Source: Kosakonia quasisacchari
GTDB taxonomy: Bacteria > Pseudomonadota > Gammaproteobacteria > Enterobacterales > Enterobacteriaceae
DNA: 64,000 nt
NCBI RefSeq assembly: GCF_004331415.1
Contig: NZ_SJOP01000020.1
Location: 35,485 to 99,484, forward strand
Direction: 5' to 3'
The translations under genes were made by a program, and so were the position numbers. Below, in pieces: positions 27,056 to 34,982 of the stretch. The notes under the pieces are model-generated. The model searched no databases, was not told the DNA's origin, and worked only from the letters and a program-made list of their open reading frames with translations. Numbering within the stretch: position 1 is the stretch's first letter; the number at the start of each line of letters is the position of its first letter.

Positions 27056-28126
27056 TCAGTATTCAACTAACTCTCTTTGACCTTCCATCGCTGCCAGCAC
27101 CCCATCGGCCAGCGCGAACATTTCATCCTCACCAGGATAAACGACGATTTCAGGTGTAATAAAACTGATGCGCTGACGAATGAGTTCGACAATTCTTCTG
27201 TTATAGGCAATGCCGCCGGTAATGATGATGGCATCGACCCATCCCTCCAGTACGGCGGCGCACGAGGCGATCTCTTTGGCTATTTGATAGGCCATCGCTT
27301 CCAGAATGTCCCGCGCCTTTTTATTCCCATCCATAATCTGTTGTTCAACGTCGCGGATATCCTTGGTGCCGAGATAACCATAGACGCCGCCTTCGCCAAT
27401 CAACTTTTTCTTCAATTGCGCATATGTGTACTGCCCTGAAAAGCACAGTTTTAATAATTCATAGCTGGGCAGGCGGCCTGCGCGTTCTGGCGAGAATGGC
27501 CCATCGCCGCCCATGGCTGAATTCACATCCACAATACGGCCATTGCGGTGAGCACCCACGCTGATACCGCCACCTAAATGAGCAACGATCAATTTAAGCG
27601 TGGAATAGGGGCGGTTTGTTTCCGTGGCATAACGATGCGCGACTGCCTTTTGATTCAGCGCGTGAAAAGCGCCAACGCGTGAAATATCCGGTATTCCGGA
27701 TATTTTTGCTATCGGGTCATATTCGTCGACGACGACAGGATCAACGGTATAAGCCATCTCTTCTTTATTTACCACCCGCGCGAGTTCCCAGGCCAATATG
27801 GCTCCCAGATTAGAAGCATGTTCACCGTTCAGACCGACACTGGCATCGTGAATATAATCATCATTTATACGATAAACGCCGCTTTGCAAATGACGAACCA
27901 GACCACCGCGGCCGATAAATATATCAATGTCATTTAAGCGAAAACCATGCTCCTGCAATACGTCGAGAATAATCTGTTTGCGAAAGGCTTTTTGATCCAG
28001 AATCGTGGAAAAAGCCGCCATCTCTTTTTCATTATGATTAAATGGGCGGTAAATAAGTTGCGTGCGGTTGTTATATACCGCAATTTTCGTAGACGTTGAG
28101 CCTGGATTTATCACCAAAATATACAT
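27056..28126 (-). CDS. buk: Butyrate kinase
   Basis: A 356-residue acetate/butyrate kinase-family enzyme (ASKHA fold) converting butyryl-phosphate and ADP to butyrate and ATP. The N-terminal phosphate loop INPGSTSTKIAVY, the central VAHLGGGISVGAH and the C-terminal IIITGGIAYN are all typical of Buk rather than AckA. The length is also that of Buk (about 355 rather than 400). The ATG at 28126 lies two bases after the ptb stop; a start ten codons upstream is possible but would overlap ptb. Butyrate kinases are unusual in Enterobacteriaceae. Branched-chain acyl phosphates are possible alternative substrates. Confidence 0.9.
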   Translation of the reverse strand: MYILVINPGSTSTKIAVYNNRTQLIYRPFNHNEKEMAAFSTILDQKAFRKQIILDVLQEHGFRLNDIDIFIGRGGLVRHLQSGVYRINDDYIHDASVGLNGEHASNLGAILAWELARVVNKEEMAYTVDPVVVDEYDPIAKISGIPDISRVGAFHALNQKAVAHRYATETNRPYSTLKLIVAHLGGGISVGAHRNGRIVDVNSAMGGDGPFSPERAGRLPSYELLKLCFSGQYTYAQLKKKLIGEGGVYGYLGTKDIRDVEQQIMDGNKKARDILEAMAYQIAKEIASCAAVLEGWVDAIIITGGIAYNRRIVELIRQRISFITPEIVVYPGEDEMFALADGVLAAMEGQRELVEY

Positions 28127-28128
28127 AG

Positions 28129-29019
28129 TCAGTCCTTGCATTGAGATATCGCACAAGCAATAGCAAAATATTTTGTTTTAGCGGTGTCTGATCGCGAGGT
28201 AAATACCACTGGTTTTGCTGTTCCCGTCAGTGTGCTTGCGCTCAATGCTCCGCCAAGCTGCATCACCGTTTTATAAAAGACATTGGCGCTGTTGATATCC
28301 GGAAGGATGGCCAGGTCAATATCGCCGCCAACCTGGGAATGCAACCCTTTATGTCGACAGGATGCTTTATTAAAAGCCAAATCGATGGACAGCGGACCTT
28401 CAACAATACAGTTATCGTAAGTGATGCCGCTCAGCGCCGCGGCATCCACGGTAGCGGCGATTGCTGGCGTAAGATGCTCAACTGCGGCAATCAGCGCGAC
28501 TTTGGGCACTGCGATCCCAACCTGATGCAGGACATTAACCGACTGAGCAATCATCGTGGCTTTATCTTGCTGGTCAGGTGTAATGGTAATACCGGCATCA
28601 GTTATCGCAAACAGCTTGTGATAATGCGGGCTTTCGATAAAGGCTAATTGCGTGACAAGCCGTGATGCCGCAATGCCAGTCTCTTTATTTAAAATCGCTC
28701 GCAGATAAATGGCGCTATCGACCAGTCCTTTCATTAAAATATGCGCTTGCCCGGATTTGACGACTCGCACCGCCTCTTTGCAGGCTTCAGTTTTATCTGG
28801 AATATCTATTATTTCGATATGGCTGATATCAAATTTCAGATTTTCGGCGAGCGAGGTTATTTTATTCCGGCAACCAATCAGAATAGCCTCTGCCAGTCCA
28901 TCATTTCTAATCCATTTAATGGCTTCAAGTGCATGAGAATCTTCTGCTGCGGCAACGGCAACTATTTTCGGCTTTTTCCTGCGCGCGAGCTCAACAAACG
29001 AACTTAATTTTTCTAGCAT
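28129..29019 (-). CDS. ptb: Phosphate butyryltransferase
   Basis: A 296-residue phosphotransbutyrylase exchanging CoA for phosphate on butyryl-CoA. Family blocks include ILMKGLVDSAIYLRAIL, LFAITDAGITITPD, VALIAAVEHLTPAI and the C-terminal LPDINSANVFYKTVMQLGGA. It pairs with buk immediately downstream, the same order as in clostridia. The region is more AT-rich than the core genes to its left, which suggests acquisition from outside the lineage. The 72-base gap from the reductase stop is free of a terminator, so it belongs to the same unit. Confidence 0.9.
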   Translation of the reverse strand: MLEKLSSFVELARRKKPKIVAVAAAEDSHALEAIKWIRNDGLAEAILIGCRNKITSLAENLKFDISHIEIIDIPDKTEACKEAVRVVKSGQAHILMKGLVDSAIYLRAILNKETGIAASRLVTQLAFIESPHYHKLFAITDAGITITPDQQDKATMIAQSVNVLHQVGIAVPKVALIAAVEHLTPAIAATVDAAALSGITYDNCIVEGPLSIDLAFNKASCRHKGLHSQVGGDIDLAILPDINSANVFYKTVMQLGGALSASTLTGTAKPVVFTSRSDTAKTKYFAIACAISQCKD

Positions 29020-29091
29020 GATAAAAGATCCTGAGTCCCTGATATGGCCTCACCAGACGTATCGCCGGTGAGGCCCGTAATTAACATATCC

Positions 29092-29835
29092 TTAATACAT
29101 ATGCTGGCCACCATTGATGGCGATATTGGAGCCGGTAATAAACCCGGCCTTATCACTCGACAGATACATGACCAGTTCGGCGATTTCATCGGCTTCGCCG
29201 AGGCGACCAACGGGGATTTGCGCCACAATAGTTTTCAGCACATCGATGGGGATGGCCTGCATCATTTCGGTGTTGATGTAGCCGGGGGAGATGGTATTAA
29301 CAGTAATATTTTTACGTGCTACCTCCTGCGCCAGCGCTTTTGTGAAACCATGCACACCCGCTTTGGCGGCCGAATAATTAGCCTGGCCAAACTGTCCTTT
29401 CTGGCCATTTATCGACGATATATTAATGATGCGCCCGCGCTGGTTTGCCAGCATGTTATCCAGAACGGGTTTGGTCATATTGAACATGCTGTTCAGGTTG
29501 ACTTGAATAACCGCATCCCATTGTGATTTATCCATTTTTTTTAAGGTGGCATCGCGAGTAATACCCGCGTTATTCACCAGAACGTCAATATGGCCATATT
29601 GCTTCAGCAGCGTGCCTACTGCGTCCTGACACTGTGCGTAATCGCTGACGTCGCATCGAATAGCATCGGCTTTGGCAAACCCTGCTGCTTGCTGGATTTC
29701 AACCCACTCTTTCAGGCGATCCGCATCCGTATCAATCGCGATAACCTGGTAATTCTCCAGCAGAAAGTGAAGACTTATTTTTCCACCAATACCGCGGATC
29801 CCACCGGTCACAAGCGCAACTTTACCCATCATCAT
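29092..29835 (-). CDS. phbB: Acetoacetyl-CoA reductase (PhbB/PhaB-type SDR)
   Basis: A short-chain dehydrogenase of up to 247 residues that should reduce acetoacetyl-CoA to (R)-3-hydroxybutyryl-CoA. The cofactor motif is TGGIRGIGG, with the structural NNAG motif and catalytic Ser/Tyr/Lys in ISSINGQKGQFGQANYSAAK. The QKGQFGQANYSAAKAG block and the C-terminal NGGQHMY are typical of PhaB. Two features point to different cofactors: the Arg in the glycine motif favours NADPH, while the aspartates after strand two (VIAIDTD) favour NADH. The first of three possible start codons (29835, 29832, 29829) follows GAGGA. No PHA synthase is nearby. Confidence 0.88.
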   Translation of the reverse strand: MMMGKVALVTGGIRGIGGKISLHFLLENYQVIAIDTDADRLKEWVEIQQAAGFAKADAIRCDVSDYAQCQDAVGTLLKQYGHIDVLVNNAGITRDATLKKMDKSQWDAVIQVNLNSMFNMTKPVLDNMLANQRGRIINISSINGQKGQFGQANYSAAKAGVHGFTKALAQEVARKNITVNTISPGYINTEMMQAIPIDVLKTIVAQIPVGRLGEADEIAELVMYLSSDKAGFITGSNIAINGGQHMY

Positions 29836-29869
29836 TTCCTCACGTTAAATAACATTTTTAATAGCGGCG

Positions 29870-31057
29870 TTATTCCATTTCGACGGTGACGGCGATACCC
29901 ATGCCACCGCCGATGCACAGCGTTGCCAGACCTTTTTTGCTTTTTCTGCGCTGCATTTCATGGAGCAAAGAGACGAAAATTCGCGTGCCTGATGCACCGA
30001 TAGGGTGGCCGAGCGCAATCGCGCCGCCATTGACATTCACTCTGGAGAGATCCCAACCCATTTCCCGGTTGACGGCGATGGCCTGAGCGGCAAAGGCTTC
30101 ATTAGCTTCGATAAGATCCAGCTCATCAACCTGCCAGTTCGACCTGGCGAGCGCATGACGAGACGCTGTGATGGGGCCGGTTCCCATTATTTCTGGCAAG
30201 ACGCCTGAAGTACTGAACGCCACGATCCTGGCCAGCGGAGCGATCCCCAACTCACGCGCTTTTTTCGCCGTAGCCAGGAGCACCATTGCCGCACCATCGT
30301 TAACGCCTGAGGCATTGCCGGCGGTGACGGTGCCGTCGGCTTTAAAGGCTGGCCGGAGTTTGGCTAAGCCTTCACGCGATGTTTGCGGACGGGGAAATTC
30401 ATCGGTATCAAACAGGACGGGCTCTTTACGAGGTCGGGTGATGTCAACCGGAACAATTTCGCTGGCGAAACGGTGCGTTTCTAACGTGATCGCCGCTTTG
30501 TGTTGTGACGCAAGGGCGAAAGCATCCTGTTCTTCACGTGTGATCGCATATTTTTCGGCCACATTCTCGGCAGTGATGCCCATGTGATAATCATGAAAAG
30601 CATCCCAGAGGCCATCCTTCACCATGCTGTCCAGCATTGGCCAGTTACCCATTTTCATGCCGCTGCGTGAATGGGGTAAAACATGCGGTGCCTGGCTCAT
30701 ACTTTCTTGCCCTCCGGCAATAATTAATTCGGCATCACCACATTTCAGCGCCTGCCATGCCAGTTGCAGCGCCTTTAACCCCGAACCACACACTTTATTA
30801 ATTGTCAGCGCCGGAACATCGGTTGGAATCCCTGCCTGAATTAATGTTTGGCGCGCCGGATTTTGTCCACTTCCTGCGGTAAGAACCTGGCCGATAATAA
30901 CTTCATCGATCTCTTTTGCTGCAATTCCCATTTTTTCCAGAAGCGCTTTAATCACCGTGGCGCCTAATTGAGGCGCGCTAATTTCTGCAAGCGATCCATT
31001 AAGCACGCCGATGGCAGTTCTTGCACAATCAAGAACGACAATATCCGTGTCCTTCAT
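29870..31057 (-). CDS. Acetyl-CoA C-acetyltransferase (thiolase)
   Basis: A 395-residue biosynthetic-type thiolase condensing two acetyl-CoA to acetoacetyl-CoA. The acyl-accepting Cys90 is in INKVCGSGLKAL, with further catalytic motifs EANEAFAAQA, GGAIALGHPIGASG and CIGGGMG near the C-terminus. It is similar to AtoB/PhaA enzymes. The start MKDTDIVVLDCART follows AAAAGGTAATACAA; a start ten codons upstream is less likely. It is first in the minus-strand unit thiolase-phbB-ptb-buk-orf67. An FNR-type box lies 61-74 bases upstream. Confidence 0.92.
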   Translation of the reverse strand: MKDTDIVVLDCARTAIGVLNGSLAEISAPQLGATVIKALLEKMGIAAKEIDEVIIGQVLTAGSGQNPARQTLIQAGIPTDVPALTINKVCGSGLKALQLAWQALKCGDAELIIAGGQESMSQAPHVLPHSRSGMKMGNWPMLDSMVKDGLWDAFHDYHMGITAENVAEKYAITREEQDAFALASQHKAAITLETHRFASEIVPVDITRPRKEPVLFDTDEFPRPQTSREGLAKLRPAFKADGTVTAGNASGVNDGAAMVLLATAKKARELGIAPLARIVAFSTSGVLPEIMGTGPITASRHALARSNWQVDELDLIEANEAFAAQAIAVNREMGWDLSRVNVNGGAIALGHPIGASGTRIFVSLLHEMQRRKSKKGLATLCIGGGMGIAVTVEME

Positions 31058-31117
31058 TTGTATTACCTTTTGATTTAAATGATTCAACTATTAATGCCCA
31101 GAGAACTTTCTGCAGTA

Positions 31118-31131
31118 TTGATATGCGTCAA
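31118..31131 (-). promoter_or_regulatory. FNR-type box upstream of the thiolase operon
   Basis: TTGAT-ATGC-GTCAA has the FNR spacing and matches the consensus at nine of ten positions. It has the same half-sites as the box in the fnr promoter at 24,975. Its centre is about 67 bases upstream of the thiolase start codon, compatible with activation at -41.5 if transcription starts near 31,083. CRP and FNR sites overlap in form, but the TTGAT half favours FNR. Confidence 0.7.
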
Positions 31132-31449
31132 TACTTAAAAGTTGTTAAAGATGGCTTTAGAATTACAACGCTTCTTATTTTTTCGTAATTAACCTTATTT
31201 TCTGACTTTGTCTGTTTGTTTTTTCATTCATCATTGCTCAATTGGTAATGATCTTTTTCTTAACTTTTAATAAGGATTGCATGTAGATCTTTCTTGACGG
31301 TGTGGGAAGCATCTTATTGATAACACAATTTTTTCTCTACTAACCGCCATGAGGCCGGCTCCGCATTGCGATTTTGTCTTAAGTAAAAAAAACTAATTTA
31401 AGAATTTATTTATAAATGCGCTGTATCTGAAAAAATAAATATAAAGTTA

Positions 31450-31467
31450 CTCATTATAGCTAATGAG
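31450..31467. repeat. Perfect palindrome (possible operator) before the hydratase gene
   Basis: CTCATTA-TAGC-TAATGAG: seven-base arms around a four-base, nearly self-complementary centre. It lies about 118 bases upstream of the hydratase start. Size and symmetry suit a TetR- or GntR-type operator, but no regulator gene is adjacent. Confidence 0.5.
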
Positions 31468-31584
31468 AACTCGATGGGGGTTGACGGGATTGGGAAAAGC
31501 AGGTGTATATGGATGCAATTAGTTGTTTCTCTAAATGCTTCCGTTAAACGCTTTCAAAATATATCTGAAAAGGACGTGTGCTTT

Positions 31585-32025
31585 ATGGTTAATTCAATCC
31601 ACAATTTGCATATTGGTCAGTGTGCAGAGTTTAAAAAAACATTGACGGATAATGACGTCGCAGATTTTGCATTGGCATCAGGCGATACCAACCCCGTTCA
31701 TCTGGATGAGAGTGCCGGGCGGGAAAGTATATTCGGGCAACGCGTGGTTCATGGTATTTTGGTAAGTGGACTTATCTCTGCGGTCATTGCTAATAAATTA
31801 CCCGGCAACGGTTCTATTTATCTCGGACAAGACCTCAAATTTATTAAGCCAACATTTATTGGCGATACGATTACGGCGACGGCGGAAGTTATCGCGATTA
31901 ATTGTGAAAAAAACCGGGTGCGGCTCAAAACCACGTGCACCAATCAGCATGGGGATCAGGTTATTGTCGGTGAAGCCGTCGTTTTGCCGCCGCTGGAAAA
32001 AGCGCTGGCTGAGGAGGTGAACTGA
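31585..32025 (+). CDS. (R)-specific enoyl-CoA hydratase (MaoC/PhaJ-like)
   Basis: A 146-residue single hot-dog-fold hydratase. The catalytic pair is Asp34 and His39 in ASGDTNPVHLDESAG, with the same spacing as PhaJ. It is followed by VVHGILVSGLISAVIA and LGQDLKFIKPTFIGDTI. It should dehydrate (R)-3-hydroxybutyryl-CoA to crotonyl-CoA, the stereochemistry produced by the PhbB-type reductase. The chosen ATG follows AAAAGGAC and fits family N-termini; an in-frame ATG at 31474 would add 37 odd residues. Its stop overlaps the next start by one base (TGATG), showing coupled translation with fabV. Confidence 0.9.
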   Translation: MVNSIHNLHIGQCAEFKKTLTDNDVADFALASGDTNPVHLDESAGRESIFGQRVVHGILVSGLISAVIANKLPGNGSIYLGQDLKFIKPTFIGDTITATAEVIAINCEKNRVRLKTTCTNQHGDQVIVGEAVVLPPLEKALAEEVN

Positions 32026-33218
32026 TGGAGCTTATTATTCAAGGCAATGTGGCTAAGAACTGCCATCCTGAAGGTTTACGCCTGGGCATTGATAAACAAA
32101 TTAACTATGTTGAATCGCATGGGGAAATCTATGGTCCGCGCAAGGTGTTGGTGATTGGTGCCTCTTCCGGATATGGGCTGGCCTCACGCATCGCGGTGGC
32201 CTTTGGTGGCGATGCCGATACGATTGGCGTTTCATTTGAAAAAAGTCCGGGTGAAAAAGGTATGGGCAGCGCCGGATGGTATAACAATATTTTTTTTCGT
32301 CGCCGGGCACATGAGAAAGGGCTTATCGCGAAAAATTTTATCGCGGATGCTTTTTCCGATACGACGCGCAACGACGTGATTGCGTACATCAAGCAGGAGT
32401 TTGGCGGCAGCATTGATCTGCTTGTCTATTCGGTTGCCTCTGGCGTGCGTATTTGCCCGGATGGCACGCGCTATACCTCAACGCTTGGCGTGCGCGGGCA
32501 AGCTTTTTCCGGCCCGGGTTTTGACCTGGAAACCCGCAAGATGGTGAACCAGACGCTGGAACCGGTGACCGAACGACAACTTGCCGATACGGTAAAAGTC
32601 ATGGGCGGGGAAGACTGGCAACGCTGGATTGATATGTTATCGGCTGCTGGTGTGCTGGCTGAGGGGTTCAAAACGGTGGCGTACTCTTATACTGGCCCGA
32701 AATCAACGTGGCCGCTCTATAAAGAGGGCGCGTTAGGCGCGGCGAAAGCCCATCTGCACGCAACAGCCGATCATCTTGACGCACAGCTCCAGCGCATTAA
32801 TGGTCATGCCTATGCGGTGGTCTGCAAAGCGCTGGTGACCAAAGCCAGCGCGTTTATCCCTATGTTTCCGTTATATATTACGTTGTTGTACAAGGTAATG
32901 AAGCAGAAGCGGTTGCATGAAACCTGCATTGAGCAGATGCACAGACTGATGCTGAACCACCTTTACCCGCCAATGGGCAACGTCATCACGGATGACGAGC
33001 GGCGGATCCGCCTTGATGATTTCGAGCTGCGCCCCGATGTCCAGCAAGCAGTGGAGTTGCTAAGAAAACGGGTCACCACCGAAAACTTTAAAACCATTGG
33101 CGACTTCGCCGGGTATCTCACCGAATTTTACGCGCTGAATGGTTTCTCAATGCCGGACGTGGACTACTCCTCTGAGCTGGATCTGCGTCAACTGGTAAAA
33201 GAGTACAGCCATGCATAA
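32025..33218 (+). CDS. fabV: FabV/Ter-type trans-2-enoyl-CoA/ACP reductase (NADH)
   Basis: A 397-residue reductase of the FabV/trans-2-enoyl-CoA reductase family, about 60% longer than FabI. The cofactor loop is VLVIGASSGYGLASRI. The family's Tyr-x8-Lys catalytic motif is Tyr232 to Lys241 in YKEGALGAAK, preceded by YSYTGPKSTWP. It should reduce crotonyl-CoA to butyryl-CoA with NADH, an effectively irreversible step. FabV enzymes can also act on enoyl-ACP and are generally triclosan-resistant. Coupled translation with the hydratase and the nearby thiolase, reductase and ptb-buk argue that CoA substrates are the main ones here. Confidence 0.92.
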   Translation: MELIIQGNVAKNCHPEGLRLGIDKQINYVESHGEIYGPRKVLVIGASSGYGLASRIAVAFGGDADTIGVSFEKSPGEKGMGSAGWYNNIFFRRRAHEKGLIAKNFIADAFSDTTRNDVIAYIKQEFGGSIDLLVYSVASGVRICPDGTRYTSTLGVRGQAFSGPGFDLETRKMVNQTLEPVTERQLADTVKVMGGEDWQRWIDMLSAAGVLAEGFKTVAYSYTGPKSTWPLYKEGALGAAKAHLHATADHLDAQLQRINGHAYAVVCKALVTKASAFIPMFPLYITLLYKVMKQKRLHETCIEQMHRLMLNHLYPPMGNVITDDERRIRLDDFELRPDVQQAVELLRKRVTTENFKTIGDFAGYLTEFYALNGFSMPDVDYSSELDLRQLVKEYSHA

Positions 33219-33232
33219 GCATGTCTGATATG

Positions 33233-33262
33233 ACAAATGCGCCAGTCCATCGGCGCATTTGT
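33233..33262 (+). terminator. Hairpin terminator after fabV
   Basis: A perfect 11-base stem ACAAATGCGCC/GGCGCATTTGT (33233-33243 and 33252-33262) with an eight-base loop. It lies 14 bases after fabV and faces convergent umuC. The T tract is weak, so it may be a bidirectional or RNA-stabilising element. Confidence 0.65.
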
Positions 33263-33301
33263 TGATGAAAATCGCGGTCGACTATGGCTTCTGTACGATC
33301 T

Positions 33302-34564
33302 TTATTTCACGACAGGCAGGTCGGAATAGCGTGTTGTATAGGCGGGGGAAAGCATTTCGCGTTTCATCGCCCAGTTTTTTTCAATTCCTTGTCCTGCAAA
33401 CCAGACGCTTCCTTTTCCTGAGGTATTTAAACGATCAATGGTTTCCATCAGCAGCGCGCTGTTCGCGTGGGGGCGGTTTTCATCAAATAGATTGAGCTGG
33501 GCAACGCCGCTGCTGAAAAAATCTGAAAGCATCACCCCAGCCTTCATATAGCGATGTCCCTCCCGCCATATCTGCTCCAGCGAGCTTGTCGCTGCACGTA
33601 TAATGTCGCGCGTATCATTGGTCGGCGTCATCAACGTCACGGATGCCTGGTTTCCGTAGTAAATACGATTATCCGCATGTGGGCTGGTACGAATAAAGAC
33701 GCTGATGAATCGGCAGAATTGATGTTCAGCGCGTAACTTCTCTGCCGCGCGTTCAGCATAGGCGCATATTGCCTGATGCATATCTGAATACTGAGTAATT
33801 CGCTTGCCAAAAGAGCGGCTACAAATAATTTGCTGCTTGGTTGGTGGAAACTCATCAAATGCCAGGCATGATTCGCCGCGCAGTTCCCGCACGGTACGTT
33901 CCAACACAACATTGAAGTGTTTACGAATAACCCAGGTTGAGCTGTCGGCAAGTTGCAGCGCGTTTTCAATGCCCATTAACGCCAGCTTTTTACTAATGCG
34001 GCGTCCTACGCCCCAGACCTCATGTATCGGCACGTGAAACAGTAACTTACGTTGCCTCTCTCTGGAGGACATATCCACAACACCACCGGCGCTGGCCCAT
34101 CTTTTGGCGGCGTAATTGGCCACCTTGGCGAGGGTTTTCGTTGGTGCAATACCAACGCCCGTTGTCAGCCCGGTATTTTTCAAAATCTGATTACGGATCT
34201 GGTGGCCGAATGCCTCAAGTGAAATACAGTTTGATACGCCAGACAGATCGATAAAAGCCTCATCAATGGAATAAAGCTCGACGGAAGGGGTTATTTCAGA
34301 GAGCGTCGACATAACCCGATTGCTGAGGTCGGCATACAGCGCATAATTTGAGCTAAACACCGTTACGCGCTGACGATGAAGCTCATCTTTGATTTTGAAG
34401 TAAGGCGCAGCCATGTCTATGCCCAAATTCTTTGCTTCACGCGATCGCGAAATAATGCATCCATCATTGTTGGATACAACAACGACAGGTTTCCCCTGAA
34501 GATCCGGGCGAAACAGCGTCTCACAGGAGGCGTAGAAGTTATTCACATCAACAAGCGCGAACAT
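33302..34564 (-). CDS. umuC: UmuC, catalytic subunit of DNA polymerase V
   Basis: A 420-residue Y-family translesion polymerase. It opens with the catalytic MFALVDVNNFYASCE and carries the second acidic motif YSIDEAFIDLSG. The helix-hairpin-helix region VWGVGRRISKKL follows, and the beta-clamp-binding peptide QLNLFD lies near residue 357. It acts with processed UmuD and RecA in error-prone bypass of DNA damage. It overlaps the umuD stop by 17 bases. The location beside a toxin gene and after the butyrate block suggests accessory DNA. Confidence 0.95.
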   Translation of the reverse strand: MFALVDVNNFYASCETLFRPDLQGKPVVVVSNNDGCIISRSREAKNLGIDMAAPYFKIKDELHRQRVTVFSSNYALYADLSNRVMSTLSEITPSVELYSIDEAFIDLSGVSNCISLEAFGHQIRNQILKNTGLTTGVGIAPTKTLAKVANYAAKRWASAGGVVDMSSRERQRKLLFHVPIHEVWGVGRRISKKLALMGIENALQLADSSTWVIRKHFNVVLERTVRELRGESCLAFDEFPPTKQQIICSRSFGKRITQYSDMHQAICAYAERAAEKLRAEHQFCRFISVFIRTSPHADNRIYYGNQASVTLMTPTNDTRDIIRAATSSLEQIWREGHRYMKAGVMLSDFFSSGVAQLNLFDENRPHANSALLMETIDRLNTSGKGSVWFAGQGIEKNWAMKREMLSPAYTTRYSDLPVVK

Positions 34565-34982
34565 GTCGGTTTGATTTCAACGTAAATGTCACGACGCCGA
34601 AGATCTGCAACTCTTCCTCAGCCTGGAAAACAATCGGCGCATACTGAACATTATGCGGAATGAGCTGGAGAACAGGGCGGGTCCGTAACTCCTTCACTGT
34701 GAATTCCCCGGCAACCGCCGCAACAACGATGTCACCGTGCCCGGCGGTCAATGAGCGATCGACCACCAGCAAATCACCATCGCTAATCCCTGCACCGATC
34801 ATCGAATCCCCGCTGACCCTGACAAAGTAAGTCGCGCTGGGGTGTTTTACGACCAGTTTGTTTAAATCAAGCCGCTCCTCGACATAATCCTGCGCCGGGC
34901 TTGGGAACCCACAGGGAACGCGCTCCGCAAAGAGCGGAAGGGGAATGAGGTGATCACTCTCGGTCGATGGGATGAACTGCAT
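34548..34982 (-). CDS. umuD: UmuD, self-cleaving subunit of DNA polymerase V
   Basis: A 144-residue LexA-family protease and polymerase V partner. The Cys24-Gly25 cleavage site is in VPCGFPSP, and the catalytic Ser60 (SGDSMI) and Lys97 (FTVKEL) are at the same positions as in E. coli. RecA-stimulated self-cleavage yields UmuD', which activates UmuC. The C-terminus is slightly longer than in E. coli and overlaps umuC. A consensus LexA box lies 19 bases upstream of the start. Confidence 0.95.
   Translation of the reverse strand: MQFIPSTESDHLIPLPLFAERVPCGFPSPAQDYVEERLDLNKLVVKHPSATYFVRVSGDSMIGAGISDGDLLVVDRSLTAGHGDIVVAAVAGEFTVKELRTRPVLQLIPHNVQYAPIVFQAEEELQIFGVVTFTLKSNRHVRAC

Larger units (their letters stand above)
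31058..31584. promoter_or_regulatory. Divergent control region of the butyrate genes
   Basis: This 527-base AT-rich region has no convincing gene and must contain both promoters. It holds the FNR-type box at 31118-31131. An ATTAAT sequence lies where the -10 of an FNR-activated class II thiolase promoter would fall (31090-31095). It also holds a perfect palindrome at 31450-31467 on the hydratase side. A weak in-frame extension of the hydratase gene starts at 31474 but does not look coding. Confidence 0.6.

Noticed and set aside
31314..31332. Second FNR box (TTGATAACACAA) in the butyrate control region
   Set aside because: Only the first half-site matches; the second half is not ATCAA and the spacing is wrong.
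26842..33218. Poly-3-hydroxybutyrate synthesis operon
   Set aside because: Thiolase and PhbB-type reductase fit, but there is no PHA synthase, phasin or depolymerase, and hydratase, enoyl reductase, Ptb and Buk lead beyond 3-hydroxybutyryl-CoA.
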